Counted from the stretch's first letter, positions 29,544 through 38,615 are shown. The stretch: DNA of 64,000 nt from Arthrobacter sp. PAMC25564 (GCF_004798705.1 NZ_CP039290.1:806001-870000), one strand, 5' to 3'. Numbers and translations are program-made. The notes: generated by a model from the letters alone, not told the origin.

Positions 29544-31517
29544 ATGGCAACAGAGACAGTTGCGAAACCCCGGACCAGCATGCGGGTCGGCGTCCAGAAG
29601 TTCGGGACGTTCCTGTCCGGAATGATCATGCCCAACATCGGTGCCTTCATCGCCTGGGGCATCATCACGGCCTTCTTCATTCCGGCAGGCTTCACGCCCA
29701 ACACGGACCTGGCCAAACTCGTCGGACCGATGATCACCTTCCTGTTGCCGCTCCTGATCGGCTACACCGGTGGCCGGATGGTCTATGGGGTGCGCGGCGG
29801 CGTGGTCGGTGCCGCGGCCACCATGGGCGTGATCGTCGGTACGGACATCCCCATGTTCATCGGCGCCATGATCATGGGCCCGCTGACCGCGTGGATCATG
29901 ATGAAGCTGGAGAGCCTCTGGGAGAACAAGGTCAAGCCCGGCTTCGAGATGCTGATCGACAACTTCACCGCAGGCATCGTCGCCGCCGTTATGGCCATCT
30001 TCGGCATGCTCGTGATCGGCCCGGTGGTGAAGACCTTCAGCAACGGCGCCAGTTCCGTCGTCGAATTCCTGGTCAACAACGGGCTGCTGCCGTTCACCAG
30101 CATCTTCATCGAACCGGCCAAGGTCCTGTTCCTGAACAACGCCGTGAACCACGGCATCCTGACCCCGTTGGGCACGGAACAGGCCCTGACCCAGGGCAAG
30201 TCCATCCTGTTCCTGCTCGAGGCCAACCCCGGCCCGGGGGTGGGCATCCTGCTCGCCTACATGCTGTTCGGCAAGGGCCTGGCCAAGGCGTCGGCACCGG
30301 GAGCTGCGCTGATCCAGTTTGTCGGCGGCATCCACGAAATCTACTTCCCGTTCGTGCTGATGAAGCCCATCATCATCCTCGCCGCAATCGGCGGCGGCAT
30401 GACCGGTATCTTCACCCTCGTGGTCACCGGCGCCGGACTGCGCTCCCCCGCAGCTCCAGGCAGCATCATCGCCGTCTTCGCCGCGACCGCGAAGGACAGC
30501 TACTTCGGCGTGGCACTCTCGGTGCTGCTCGCCGCCACGGTGTCCTTCCTGATCGCCTCGGTGATCCTCAAGTCCAGCAAGTCCACTGAGGAAGACGACC
30601 TCGGCGCGGCCACTTCCCGGATGGAATCCATGAAGGGCAAGAAGAGCTCCGTCTCCTCCGCCCTCGCGGGTGCCGGCGCGGGCGCAGGCGGCGTTGCCGT
30701 GCTCGCCGGGCCGGTCAGGAACATCGTCTTTGCGTGCGACGCCGGCATGGGCTCGAGCGCGATGGGCGCCTCGGTGCTGCGGAACAAAATCAAGGCTGCC
30801 GGATTCCCCGACGTCAAGGTCACCAATTCCGCCATCGCGAACCTGAGCGATACGTACGACGTCGTCATCACCCACCAGGACCTGACCGAGCGGGCCAAGC
30901 CCGCGACCGCCAGCGCGGTGCATGTTTCGGTGGACAACTTCATGAACAGCCCGCGCTACGACGAGATCGTGGAGCTGGTCAAGAGCAGCAACACCGCCGG
31001 GACGCCAGAGGCCGACGCCGGGGCGGCCGGCGCCGCTGTGGCTGCCGCGCCCGCCGCGGAAGCGGAGGCCGAGGAAACCGGCCCGGCCGGCATCCTGGTG
31101 GCCGAAAGCGTCATCCTGAGCGGCAAGGCGACCACCCGTGACGCGGCGATCGACGAGGCCGGACAGCTCCTCCTGGACCGCGGCGCCGTCGACTCCGGCT
31201 ACCTCGATGCCATGCACGAACGCGAGGAATCCGTCTCCACCTATATGGGCAGCTTCCTCGCCATCCCGCACGGCACCAACGCGGCCAAGGACCACATCAT
31301 GAAGTCCGCGGTGTCCGTCATCCGCTACCCGAACGGGATCGACTGGAACGGCAAGGAGGTCAAGTTCGTGGTGGGTGTCGCCGGGATCAACAACGAGCAC
31401 CTGCACATCCTGTCCTCGATCGCCAAGGTCTTCACGAACAAGGCCCAGGTCGCGCAGCTTGAGGAGGCCACCACGGTCGAGGAAGTCCTGGCCCTGTTCG
31501 GAAAGGTCAACTCCTAG
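29544..31517 (+). CDS. mtlA: PTS mannitol transporter, fused EIICBA
   Basis: 657 residues, three domains in one chain. IIC membrane domain (about 10-345) with GGIHEIYFPF; IIB domain with the phospho-cysteine in VFACDAGMGSSAMGAS (about 395-410); Ala/Glu-rich linker; IIA domain (about 515-655) with the phospho-histidine in FLAIPHGTN (about 571-579). It takes up and phosphorylates mannitol to mannitol 1-phosphate. AGGAAA precedes the ATG. The stop overlaps the mtlD start. Confidence 0.95.
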   Translation: MATETVAKPRTSMRVGVQKFGTFLSGMIMPNIGAFIAWGIITAFFIPAGFTPNTDLAKLVGPMITFLLPLLIGYTGGRMVYGVRGGVVGAAATMGVIVGTDIPMFIGAMIMGPLTAWIMMKLESLWENKVKPGFEMLIDNFTAGIVAAVMAIFGMLVIGPVVKTFSNGASSVVEFLVNNGLLPFTSIFIEPAKVLFLNNAVNHGILTPLGTEQALTQGKSILFLLEANPGPGVGILLAYMLFGKGLAKASAPGAALIQFVGGIHEIYFPFVLMKPIIILAAIGGGMTGIFTLVVTGAGLRSPAAPGSIIAVFAATAKDSYFGVALSVLLAATVSFLIASVILKSSKSTEEDDLGAATSRMESMKGKKSSVSSALAGAGAGAGGVAVLAGPVRNIVFACDAGMGSSAMGASVLRNKIKAAGFPDVKVTNSAIANLSDTYDVVITHQDLTERAKPATASAVHVSVDNFMNSPRYDEIVELVKSSNTAGTPEADAGAAGAAVAAAPAAEAEAEETGPAGILVAESVILSGKATTRDAAIDEAGQLLLDRGAVDSGYLDAMHEREESVSTYMGSFLAIPHGTNAAKDHIMKSAVSVIRYPNGIDWNGKEVKFVVGVAGINNEHLHILSSIAKVFTNKAQVAQLEEATTVEEVLALFGKVNS

Positions 31518-32665
31518 TGAAAGCTGTTCATTTCGGGGCTGGAAACATCGGGCGCGGATTCGTGGGGTTGCTGCTGCACGAGGCGGGGTACGAGGTGGTG
31601 TTCGCGGATGTCGCGGAGGACCTGATCACCCGGCTGGCCGCGGCGGACAGTTACCAGGTCCATGAGGTGGGGGAGCACCCCGCCGTGCGCACCGTGGAGA
31701 ACTTCCGTGCGCTGAACTCCAGCACGCAGGAAGCGGACGTCATCGGGGAAATCGCGGCGGCGGACATCGTCACCACCGCGGTCGGGCCGCACATTCTCAA
31801 GTTCGTGGCCCCCGTGATCGCCAAGGGGATCGCCGCCCGGGCCGCGGGACTGGCTCCGCTGCAGGTGATGGCGTGTGAAAACGCCATCAATGCGACGGAC
31901 ATCCTGAAGTCCGAGGTTGCCGCCGCGTGGGATCCGGCCACGGGCTCCCTGGACGCGGCGGCCGTGTTCGCGAACACGGCCGTGGACCGGATCGTGCCGA
32001 ACCAGGACGCGGGGCAGGGTCTGGATGTCACTGTGGAGACGTTCTACGAGTGGGTCATCGACCGCACCCCGTTCGCGGGCAAGGAACCGGTCATCCCGGG
32101 GGCGACCTTCGTGGACAACCTTGAGCCGTACATCGAGCGGAAACTGTTCACGGTGAACACCGGGCATGCCGCGGCCGCGTACTTCGGCTTCGACGCGGGC
32201 CTGGACAAGATTTCCGAGGCCATGGCCGATCAGGACGTCGCCGCCGATGTGCGTGCCGTCCTGGACGAGACCAAGGAACTGCTCGTGCACAAGCACGGCT
32301 TCAGCCGTGACGAGCAGGAGGCCTACGTCCAGAAGATCCTCGGCCGTTTCTCCAACCCGTACCTGCCGGATACCGTGAACCGGGTGGGCCGGGCGCCGCT
32401 GCGCAAGCTCAGCCGGCACGAACGCTTCATCGGTCCGGCGGCGGAGCTGGCCGAACGCGGGATCGTCCCGGAGGCGCTGCTGGGTGCGATCGCCGCGGCC
32501 CTGCGCTTCAACGACCCGGCCGACGCCGAAGCCGTGGAACTCGCGCAGATCCTGGCGTCCTCCACCCCGGATGAGGCCACGGCGAAGATCACCGGTCTGG
32601 CCCCGGACCACCCGCTGTTCCCAGCCGTCGCCGCCCTGGTGGAAGAGGCCAAGGCCGCGGTCTGA
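31517..32665 (+). CDS. mtlD: Mannitol-1-phosphate 5-dehydrogenase
   Basis: 382 residues. NAD-binding N-terminus KAVHFGAGNIGRGFVGLLLH; C-terminal mannitol-dehydrogenase domain with DRIVPNQ and the signature ERKLFTVNTGHAAAAYFG, which carries the catalytic lysine/histidine region. It oxidises mannitol 1-phosphate to fructose 6-phosphate. GTG start at 31517 shares a base with the mtlA TAG stop (TAGTG), so it is translationally coupled. Slightly different codon choice (more GGG) than mtlA, possibly a separate history. Confidence 0.95.
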   Translation: MKAVHFGAGNIGRGFVGLLLHEAGYEVVFADVAEDLITRLAAADSYQVHEVGEHPAVRTVENFRALNSSTQEADVIGEIAAADIVTTAVGPHILKFVAPVIAKGIAARAAGLAPLQVMACENAINATDILKSEVAAAWDPATGSLDAAAVFANTAVDRIVPNQDAGQGLDVTVETFYEWVIDRTPFAGKEPVIPGATFVDNLEPYIERKLFTVNTGHAAAAYFGFDAGLDKISEAMADQDVAADVRAVLDETKELLVHKHGFSRDEQEAYVQKILGRFSNPYLPDTVNRVGRAPLRKLSRHERFIGPAAELAERGIVPEALLGAIAAALRFNDPADAEAVELAQILASSTPDEATAKITGLAPDHPLFPAVAALVEEAKAAV

Positions 32666-32744
32666 ACCGTCCCTGGACGCCGACGCCGGAACCCACGCGG
32701 GGTCCGGCGTCGTGTGTTGGGTGGCGGCATGCACCGCAGGATCC

Positions 32745-32781
32745 TTGACGGTCCGATGATAAATTGTTAGGCTCCCTAAAT
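32745..32781 (+). promoter_or_regulatory. Leaderless promoter and self-operator of the MarR gene
   Basis: TTGACG (-35, 32745-32750), 17-base spacer, TAGGCT (-10, 32768-32773), then eight bases to the ATG. The palindrome TTAGG-CTC-CCTAA (32767-32779) covers the -10 box and probable transcription start, exactly where a MarR dimer would repress its own gene. Confidence 0.6.
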
Positions 32782-33231
32782 ATGAACCCCAGTGAACCGT
32801 CCGACGCCGGGCTCATCGCCCTCGCCCAGGATTTCCGTGAAGCCCTCCGGCTCACCATCTACCTGGTCCGCCGCCTCGACGCCGACGGCGAGCTCAGCGC
32901 CGCCCAGCTCAGCACCCTCAAGATGCTGCTCGACGACGGCGTCCGGGTGGGCGAAATCGCACGGAACCTCGGTGTCAAGGTACCCAGCGCCACGGAGCAG
33001 ATCATCAAGCTTGAACGCGCCGGACTGGCCAGGCGGGACGCGGATCCGGACGACTCACGTGCCGTGCGGGTGACGCTGACAGGGGAAGGCCGGACCGCCG
33101 TCGAACACGCCAACGCGCGCCGCAACGCCGTTATGGCCGGGATCCTGGCTTCGCTCTCGGATGGCGACCGTGCCGCCCTCGACGCAGCCTTGCCGGTGTT
33201 CGGCAAGATCAACGCTGCGCTGCACGCCTGA
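32782..33231 (+). CDS. MarR family transcriptional regulator
   Basis: 149 residues. Winged-helix core: LSAAQLSTLKMLLDDGVRVG then EIARNLGVKVPSATEQIIKL (about 37-78) and the wing with the DPDDSRAVRV motif (about 88-97), standard for MarR. An in-frame TTG 18 bases upstream is rejected since it lies inside the promoter. Convergent with a DHA2 exporter gene, separated by a terminator hairpin; control of that exporter is plausible but its promoter is 1.7 kb away. Confidence 0.9.
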   Translation: MNPSEPSDAGLIALAQDFREALRLTIYLVRRLDADGELSAAQLSTLKMLLDDGVRVGEIARNLGVKVPSATEQIIKLERAGLARRDADPDDSRAVRVTLTGEGRTAVEHANARRNAVMAGILASLSDGDRAALDAALPVFGKINAALHA

Positions 33232-33255
33232 CCCGGCGCCCGGCGGGAAACAGCG

Positions 33256-33287
33256 ACGGCAGGCAGCCCCACAAGACTGCCTGCCGT
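33256..33287. terminator. Bidirectional terminator hairpin
   Basis: Perfect 11-bp arms (ACGGCAGGCAG 33256-33266, CTGCCTGCCGT 33277-33287) with a 10-base loop, between the convergent MarR and exporter genes. Confidence 0.55.
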
Positions 33288-33311
33288 GACGCGGGCCGGT
33301 TCCCGGACCGG

Positions 33312-34973
33312 CTAGTGGGCCGCTACTGCCGCGCCCGCCTCCTTGGCGACAGCCTTCGGGTCGGTGAGCTTCTTCTTGGGCAGGGCGAAGCTGACCAGGA
33401 ACGCGATGCCGGTGAGCGCGGCGGCGGTGAGCATCACGGCGTCGATCGACTGGGCGAAACCCTCGGTGATGGGCCGGGTAAGCGTCGGGTTCGCCGCGTG
33501 CAGCCAGCTCGTGTCATTGAGTGAATCGTTGCTGGCGCCGCCCTTGAAGAAGTCGTAGAGCTTCGCATTCGCCGGGTCGGCGGCAACGGCGGGATCCTTC
33601 AGGACCTTGAGGAAGTCAGCGTTCTGCATGGCGTCCTTCATGCCGCTGGCGACCTTGTCCGCAGCGAGGCTGAACAGCATGGAGATGAACACTGCCGTGC
33701 CCACGGCGCCGCCCATGGAGCGGAAGAACGCGGCAGAGGAGGTCCCCACCCCCATGTCCTTGGCCGGCACGGAGACCTGCATCGCCAGGGTGAGCGGCTG
33801 CATGCAGAAGCCCAGGCCCAGGCCGAAGAACACGGCGATGGCTCCGGGGACCCAGAGCGGGGTGTCGGCGCCGAGCGAGAGGCCCATGACGACGGCGGCC
33901 CCGGTCAGGATGGCGGTGCCCAGGATGGGGAAGATCCGGTACGTGCCCGTCGCCGAGATGGTCCGGCCTGCCGTGATGGAGCCGAAGAGGATGCCTACCG
34001 TGAAGGTGATCATCATTAGGCCCGCCTCGGTGGGGGTGAGCCCCTTGACCAGCTGCAGGTACATCGGGAGCATCGCGATGGCCCCGAACATGCCGACGCC
34101 GATGATGAAGTTCAGCAGCGAGGACAGGCCGAAGGTGATGTTCCGGAAGAGCCGCAGCGGGATCAGGGCGTAGTCGCCGGCGCGCTTCTCGGCGAGCAGG
34201 AACGCGACGATGCCGACGACGCCGAGGCCGATGCACAGCAGTGAGCCGGCCGAGGCCCAGCCCCAGCTGCGGCCCTGTTCGGCTACCAGCAGCAGGGGCA
34301 CGATCGCCAGCGTGATGGCGGCGGCGCCCCAGTAGTCGATCTTCTGCTTCTCGTGCTTGGCGGGCAGGTGCAGGTAGAGGAACACTACGGCCAGGGCGGC
34401 GAGGCCGATCGGCAGGTTGATGAAGAACACCCAGCGCCAGCCGTCGAAGCCCAGGATGTTGGCCGAGCCGGCGAAGGCGCCGCCGATGACCGGTCCCAGC
34501 ACCGAGGAAATGCCGAACACGGACATGAAGTAGCCCTGGAACTTGGCGCGGTCCTTGAGGGCCACGATGTCCCCGATGATGGTCAGTGCGAGGGCCAGCA
34601 GGCCGCCGGCGCCCATGCCCTGGATGCCACGGGCGATGGCGAGTTCGGTCATGGAGTGGACCGACCCGGCATACAGCGAGCCGGCCAGGAAGATCAGGAT
34701 CGCGGCGAGGTACAGCGGCCGGCGGCCGAAGATATCGCTGAGCTTGCCGTAGAGCGGGGTGCTTACGGTGGACGTGATGAGGTACGCCGTGGTGGCCCAG
34801 GCCTGCAGCGAGAGCCCGTCGAGGTCGTTGGCGATGGTGTAGATCGAGGTGGACACGATGGTCTGGTCCAGCGAGGACAGGAACATGCCGAGCATGAGTC
34901 CCACCATGACGGTGATGGTCTGACGGTGGGTCAGGACCTCTCCTGGCACGCGCATAGAGGTGGTTTTGGACAT
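33312..34973 (-). CDS. MFS multidrug exporter, DHA2 (EmrB/QacA) family
   Basis: 553 residues from ATG 34973 with GGGAG five bases upstream; the frame continues 11 codons further. About 14 hydrophobic segments. Motif C-type and loop signatures are visible: LGMFLSSLDQTIVSTSIYTI in TM1 (the DHA2 acidic residue), GKLSDIFGRRPLYLAA (motif A, loop 2-3) and VLGPVIGGAFAG (motif C). A ~60-residue extracytoplasmic loop before the last TM is common in this group. Likely exports drugs or organic cations using proton motive force; the substrate is unknown. Confidence 0.9.
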   Translation of the reverse strand: MSKTTSMRVPGEVLTHRQTITVMVGLMLGMFLSSLDQTIVSTSIYTIANDLDGLSLQAWATTAYLITSTVSTPLYGKLSDIFGRRPLYLAAILIFLAGSLYAGSVHSMTELAIARGIQGMGAGGLLALALTIIGDIVALKDRAKFQGYFMSVFGISSVLGPVIGGAFAGSANILGFDGWRWVFFINLPIGLAALAVVFLYLHLPAKHEKQKIDYWGAAAITLAIVPLLLVAEQGRSWGWASAGSLLCIGLGVVGIVAFLLAEKRAGDYALIPLRLFRNITFGLSSLLNFIIGVGMFGAIAMLPMYLQLVKGLTPTEAGLMMITFTVGILFGSITAGRTISATGTYRIFPILGTAILTGAAVVMGLSLGADTPLWVPGAIAVFFGLGLGFCMQPLTLAMQVSVPAKDMGVGTSSAAFFRSMGGAVGTAVFISMLFSLAADKVASGMKDAMQNADFLKVLKDPAVAADPANAKLYDFFKGGASNDSLNDTSWLHAANPTLTRPITEGFAQSIDAVMLTAAALTGIAFLVSFALPKKKLTDPKAVAKEAGAAVAAH

Positions 34974-35010
34974 GACTGCTCCCAGGGGAAGTTTCTTTGG
35001 AATCAAGCTG

Positions 35011-35031
35011 ATAGTTGCTTTCAGTAACTAT
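35011..35031. promoter_or_regulatory. Operator-like inverted repeat upstream of the exporter
   Basis: ATAGTT and AACTAT separated by nine bases (perfect 6-bp arms), 38 bp before the exporter start codon. MarR-family sites have this size and symmetry, but it does not match the MarR self-operator at 32767. Confidence 0.4.
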
Positions 35032-35079
35032 GTTACGGGCTGCTTTGTTCCCGCTGCCACCTCCCCGGGCAGTAAGGCC

Positions 35080-35556
35080 TCAGCGTTCGACCAGGATCCC
35101 GTCCGGGTCGCACCAGATCATGACGCCGGGCCGGATTCCCACGCCGTCGATCTCCAGGTCCACGCCGCTCTCCCCGGCGCCGGCCTTGGCGCTCTTGCGC
35201 GGGTTGCTGCCGAGAGCCTTCACGCCCAGCGGCAATTCCGCGATCGCCGTCCGGTCCCGGATCGCGCCGTTGATAACGACGCCGGCCCAGCCGTTCGCGA
35301 CGGCGCTCGCGGCGATCATGTCCCCCATCAGGGCCGTGCGGAGCGAGCCGCCGCCGTCGACCACGAGGACGGCGCCGTCGCCGGGGGTGGCCAGGGTGGC
35401 CTTGACCAGGGCGTTGTCCTCGAAGCACCGGATGGTCCGGACCGGGCCGCTGAAATGCGACCGCCCGCCCAGCGACTGGAACTGCAGCGCCACGGAGTCG
35501 AGCTCCGCGCCGCGTTCGTCGTAAAGATCGGCGGTATTGACGGCTGGTGCGGTCAC
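35080..35556 (-). CDS. rraA: RraA family protein (RNase E regulator / HMG aldolase-like)
   Basis: 158 residues, the RraA length. GTG 35556 with GGGAG upstream. FSGPVRTIRCFEDNALVKAT, VLVVDGGGSLRTALMGDMIA (about 75-94) and VINGAIRDR (about 103-111) are family signatures; RD and the GD in LMGDM form the divalent-metal/substrate site of the aldolase relatives. It either inhibits RNase E-type endonuclease or is a 4-hydroxy-4-methyl-2-oxoglutarate aldolase; many actinobacterial members are annotated as both. Single gene. Confidence 0.9.
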   Translation of the reverse strand: MTAPAVNTADLYDERGAELDSVALQFQSLGGRSHFSGPVRTIRCFEDNALVKATLATPGDGAVLVVDGGGSLRTALMGDMIAASAVANGWAGVVINGAIRDRTAIAELPLGVKALGSNPRKSAKAGAGESGVDLEIDGVGIRPGVMIWCDPDGILVER

Positions 35557-35805
35557 TGGATTCTCCCTGCGTTGGAACTCGGTGGTCGGTGTCGATCCCC
35601 ACGATAGCCCGGCCCGGGCTGATTCAGCAGTCCGCTGAGTGGCCGCTTTTGGCGGACTGCAGGCCCCGCCAGCCACCCCCGGTGCCGCCGTTTGACTGGC
35701 TTCCGGCCCCCTGCTGTGGCGTATAGTTGACGGGAATTGCCGCGGCAGCGCTTGTGGGGGGAACCCTCCCGGCTGCCGAGAAAAAACGACCCCGGAACGC
35801 TGCTG

Positions 35806-36423
35806 ATGCCTGAATTCCACTCAGATCTTCCACCGATGGCCCCTCCCCCCACGCTGCCCAGGCAACGGATCCGCTACACACGGATTCTCGAGGTTGCCGC
35901 CGGGTTCGCACGCAAAGGCCTCGACTCTGTCGTACTCTCCGAGGTGGCGGCCCGGGCCGACGTTCCGCTGGGGACGCTGTACCGCTATTTCCCCTCCGCC
36001 ACCCAGCTGGTGCTGGCGCTTTACCGCAAGCAGCTCGGGGAGCTTCTGGCCGGCAGCCCGCAGGCCGCGGGACATGGCGCCGCGGGAGTCCACGCCCCGG
36101 GGGAGGTACCGGCCCACGCGCTGGCCGGGGCGGTGATGGAGATCTTCCACATGCGCCTCATGCAGCCCGCCGTGGAGCAGTCCCTGAACCGGGTGGTCTA
36201 TGTGAAGGACACAGACACCACCCGGCTGCTCCGCGAGATCGACTCCATTGCCGAGAAGGCGGTGACCGCAGTGAGCGGCGACGCCGCCATCTCCCGGGTC
36301 CTGCTGCTGACGGTCACCGGTCTGGTCCAGGCGGTCCGCTGCCGCCGCTTGTCCCTCTTTGAGGCCGAGGAGGACCTCAAGAAGGCCTGCTCCTTGCTGT
36401 CGAAAGCCACCGAAGCCGCGTAA
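35806..36423 (+). CDS. TetR family transcriptional regulator
   Basis: 205 residues from ATG 35806; a later ATG (35836) and an upstream TTG (35737) are alternatives. HTH: KGLDSVVLSEVAARADVPLG then TLYRYFPSATQLVLALYRK (about 35-73). TATAGT (35721-35726) is a possible -10 box. Divergent from rraA. The C-terminal effector domain resembles steroid-type (KstR-like) TetR proteins, but too weakly to assign. Its stop codon is immediately followed by a dre-type palindrome that belongs to the next gene. Confidence 0.85.
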   Translation: MPEFHSDLPPMAPPPTLPRQRIRYTRILEVAAGFARKGLDSVVLSEVAARADVPLGTLYRYFPSATQLVLALYRKQLGELLAGSPQAAGHGAAGVHAPGEVPAHALAGAVMEIFHMRLMQPAVEQSLNRVVYVKDTDTTRLLREIDSIAEKAVTAVSGDAAISRVLLLTVTGLVQAVRCRRLSLFEAEEDLKKACSLLSKATEAA

Positions 36424-36438
36424 CTGGTCTAGACCAGT
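36423..36438. promoter_or_regulatory. DasR/NagR-type operator (dre site)
   Basis: ACTGGTCTAGACCAGT, a perfect 16-bp palindrome. It matches the dre consensus bound by DasR, the GntR/HutC regulator that senses glucosamine-6-phosphate or GlcNAc-6-phosphate in actinobacteria. It begins at the last base of the TetR stop codon and lies 287 bp before the malic enzyme start, so the probable target promoter is that of malic enzyme. Confidence 0.7.
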
Positions 36439-36725
36439 GGCGATAAACTACCGGCCGGTAACCGCTTGTTTCGGTGATTTCACTCACTCAGGTTGTTGGA
36501 TAAACGTTTCACCGTCGCCAACCCTGTGTCCCGCGACACGTCAGCCCGCCGCGGTTTTGTTTACCATTGCAGGACAAGCGCGGCCCGCCGCCAGCAGTAC
36601 CCGGAGCTTTATCGCAGACCCGCCATCCATGGGGCCGCTGCGGACGTTCCCAGACCATCTTGAGCATGCCTGTGCTTGAGCTTCCATGAGCCTTAAGCCC
36701 ACGATGAGCCCCAGGAGACAACGAA
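36439..36725 (+). other. Long upstream region of the malic enzyme gene
   Basis: 287 bp without a gene. AT-richer stretches at 36445-36455 and 36490-36510 (GGATAAACG) could hold -10 boxes, and an AGGAG is placed before the GTG start. No convincing small ORF or RNA structure was seen. Confidence 0.35.
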
Positions 36726-37937
36726 GTGTCCACTGAAACGACCATTCCCGCCAACACCATTTCCCCCGCAGAGCCGGCAGCCGTGCTCAGCGACGAGGAA
36801 ATCTTCGCAGCCCACCAGGGCGGCAAGCTTTCGATTTCCAGCACCGTCCCGCTTGCCAGCAAGCGCGACCTGTCCATTGCCTACACGCCGGGCGTCGCCC
36901 AGGTCAGCCGGGCGATCCACGCCAACCCGGAGTTGGCCAAGACCCTCACCTGGGCCCAGCGCCTCGTCGTCGTCGTCAGTGACGGCACCGCCGTCCTGGG
37001 CCTCGGCGACATCGGCGCCAGCGCCTCGCTGCCCGTCATGGAGGGCAAGTCCGCCCTCTTCAAGGCCTTCGGCGAGCTGGACTCCATCCCGCTGGTGCTG
37101 AACACCACCGACGTCGACGAGATCGTCGAGACCCTGGTCCGGCTCCGCCCGAGCTTCGGCGCCGTCAACCTTGAGGATGTCTCGGCACCCCGTTGCTTCG
37201 AGCTGGAAGAAAAGCTGATCGAGGCGCTCGACTGCCCCGTCATGCATGATGACCAGCACGGCACCGCCGTCGTGGTCCTCGCCGCACTGACCGGCGCCGC
37301 GAAGGTGACCGGACGTGAACTCGAGAAGCTGCGCGTTGTGGTCTCCGGCGCCGGCGCGGCCGGTATCGCCGTCGCCCAGATGCTCCTGACGGCCGGCATC
37401 ACGGACGTGGTCCTGCTGGACTCACGCGGCGTCATCAACAGCGACCGCGCGGACATCGCCGCCGACCGGGCCAGCAAGAAGGCCGAGCTGGCCCGGCTCG
37501 GCAACCCGCGCGGCGTCTCCGGCGGCCCCGCCGAGGCGCTGCTCGGCGCCGACGTCTTCATCGGTGTCTCCTCCTCCAAGCTGGACGAGGAGCACCTCAA
37601 GCTCATGAGCCAGGACTCGATCGTCTTCGCGCTGTCCAACCCGGACCCCGAAGTCCTGCCGGAGGTCGCACGCAAGTACGCGGCCGTCGTTGCGACCGGG
37701 CGCAGCGACTTCCCGAACCAGATCAACAACGTCCTGGCGTTCCCGGGCATTTTCCGTGGAGCCCTCGACGCCGGCGCCCGCCGGATCACCCCGGCCATGA
37801 AGCTGGCCGCCGCCCGCGCCATCGCGGCACTGGCGGAAGATGCACTCTCCGCCGAGTACATCGTGCCCAGCCCGCTGGACCCCCGCGTGGCTCCGGCAGT
37901 GGCTGCGGCCGTCGCCGCGGCGGTCGAAGCGGAATAG
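36726..37937 (+). CDS. Malic enzyme, NAD(P)-dependent
   Basis: 403 residues, the short bacterial type without a phosphotransacetylase domain. GTG 36726 follows AGGAG. Features: YTPGVAQVSRAI (about 55-66, with the catalytic tyrosine region), VMHDDQHGTAVVVLAALTGA (divalent-metal aspartates, about 174-193), VVVSGAGAAGIAVAQMLL (NAD(P) motif, about 206-223). It decarboxylates malate to pyruvate. The dre site upstream suggests induction by amino-sugar metabolism, linking GlcNAc catabolism to pyruvate/NAD(P)H supply (inference). Confidence 0.93.
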   Translation: MSTETTIPANTISPAEPAAVLSDEEIFAAHQGGKLSISSTVPLASKRDLSIAYTPGVAQVSRAIHANPELAKTLTWAQRLVVVVSDGTAVLGLGDIGASASLPVMEGKSALFKAFGELDSIPLVLNTTDVDEIVETLVRLRPSFGAVNLEDVSAPRCFELEEKLIEALDCPVMHDDQHGTAVVVLAALTGAAKVTGRELEKLRVVVSGAGAAGIAVAQMLLTAGITDVVLLDSRGVINSDRADIAADRASKKAELARLGNPRGVSGGPAEALLGADVFIGVSSSKLDEEHLKLMSQDSIVFALSNPDPEVLPEVARKYAAVVATGRSDFPNQINNVLAFPGIFRGALDAGARRITPAMKLAAARAIAALAEDALSAEYIVPSPLDPRVAPAVAAAVAAAVEAE

Positions 37938-37986
37938 TCCACCGCGCAACGCCGGCCGGTCAGCGGCCGGCCGGATAGACGACGAC

Positions 37987-38015
37987 GGCGGGGCCTTCTT
38001 GGGGGAGGCTCCGCC
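37987..38015 (+). terminator. Possible terminator after malic enzyme
   Basis: GGCGGGGCC (37987-37995) pairs with GGCTCCGCC (38007-38015) with one mismatch across an 11-base loop, followed by a short T-run at 38022. Confidence 0.4.
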
Positions 38016-38083
38016 GCCGGTCTTTAACCCGTGGCCCAAGCGGCTCCGCCCCGCCGGACCCGGCCGGACCATAGACTGGGGCG

Positions 38084-38584
38084 ATGAACCCGCAGGCCAT
38101 CGTGACGATCCTCTGCGGCCTCGCCATCCTCGTGGGGGTGGCCGGGACGATCATCCCCGTCCTTCCGGGCAGCATCGTGATCGGCTTGAGCCTGCTGGCC
38201 TGGGCCCTCTGGGGCGGCGCCGGAACCACCGGCTGGGTCGTGTTCGGCGTCGGCATGGTCTTCGTGCTGGCCGGGATGGCTTCCAGCGCGGTGCTCACCG
38301 GCCGGAAACTCAAACAGCACAACATCCCCAGCCGCTCCGTCCTTGCCGGGCTGGTCCTGGGCACGATCGGAATGCTCATCATCCCCGTGCTGGGACTCGT
38401 TATCGGCTTTGCCGCCGGACTGCTGGCCAGTGAATTCCACCGCACCCGCACCTTCCGGGGCGCCGTGGCCTCCAGTTGGGCCGCGCTGAAGGCCACCGGG
38501 CTGGGGATGATCGTCGAGTTCGGGCTGGCCTGCCTCGCCGCGAGCACCTGGCTGATCGGCGTCTGGGTGGCGGCGGCCTCCTGA
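38084..38584 (+). CDS. DUF456 family membrane protein
   Basis: 166 residues with four or five hydrophobic segments from residue 5 to the C-terminus. AGTIIPVLPGSIVIGL and GTIGMLIIPVLGLVIGFAAG are the glycine/proline-rich repeats typical of DUF456. Function unknown. TAGACT (38072-38077) is six bases before the ATG, the leaderless pattern. Followed by another short unit on the same strand. Confidence 0.85.
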   Translation: MNPQAIVTILCGLAILVGVAGTIIPVLPGSIVIGLSLLAWALWGGAGTTGWVVFGVGMVFVLAGMASSAVLTGRKLKQHNIPSRSVLAGLVLGTIGMLIIPVLGLVIGFAAGLLASEFHRTRTFRGAVASSWAALKATGLGMIVEFGLACLAASTWLIGVWVAAAS

Positions 38585-38615
38585 GACCGCCCCCCGCCCT
38601 ACTACCATTGGGGGC

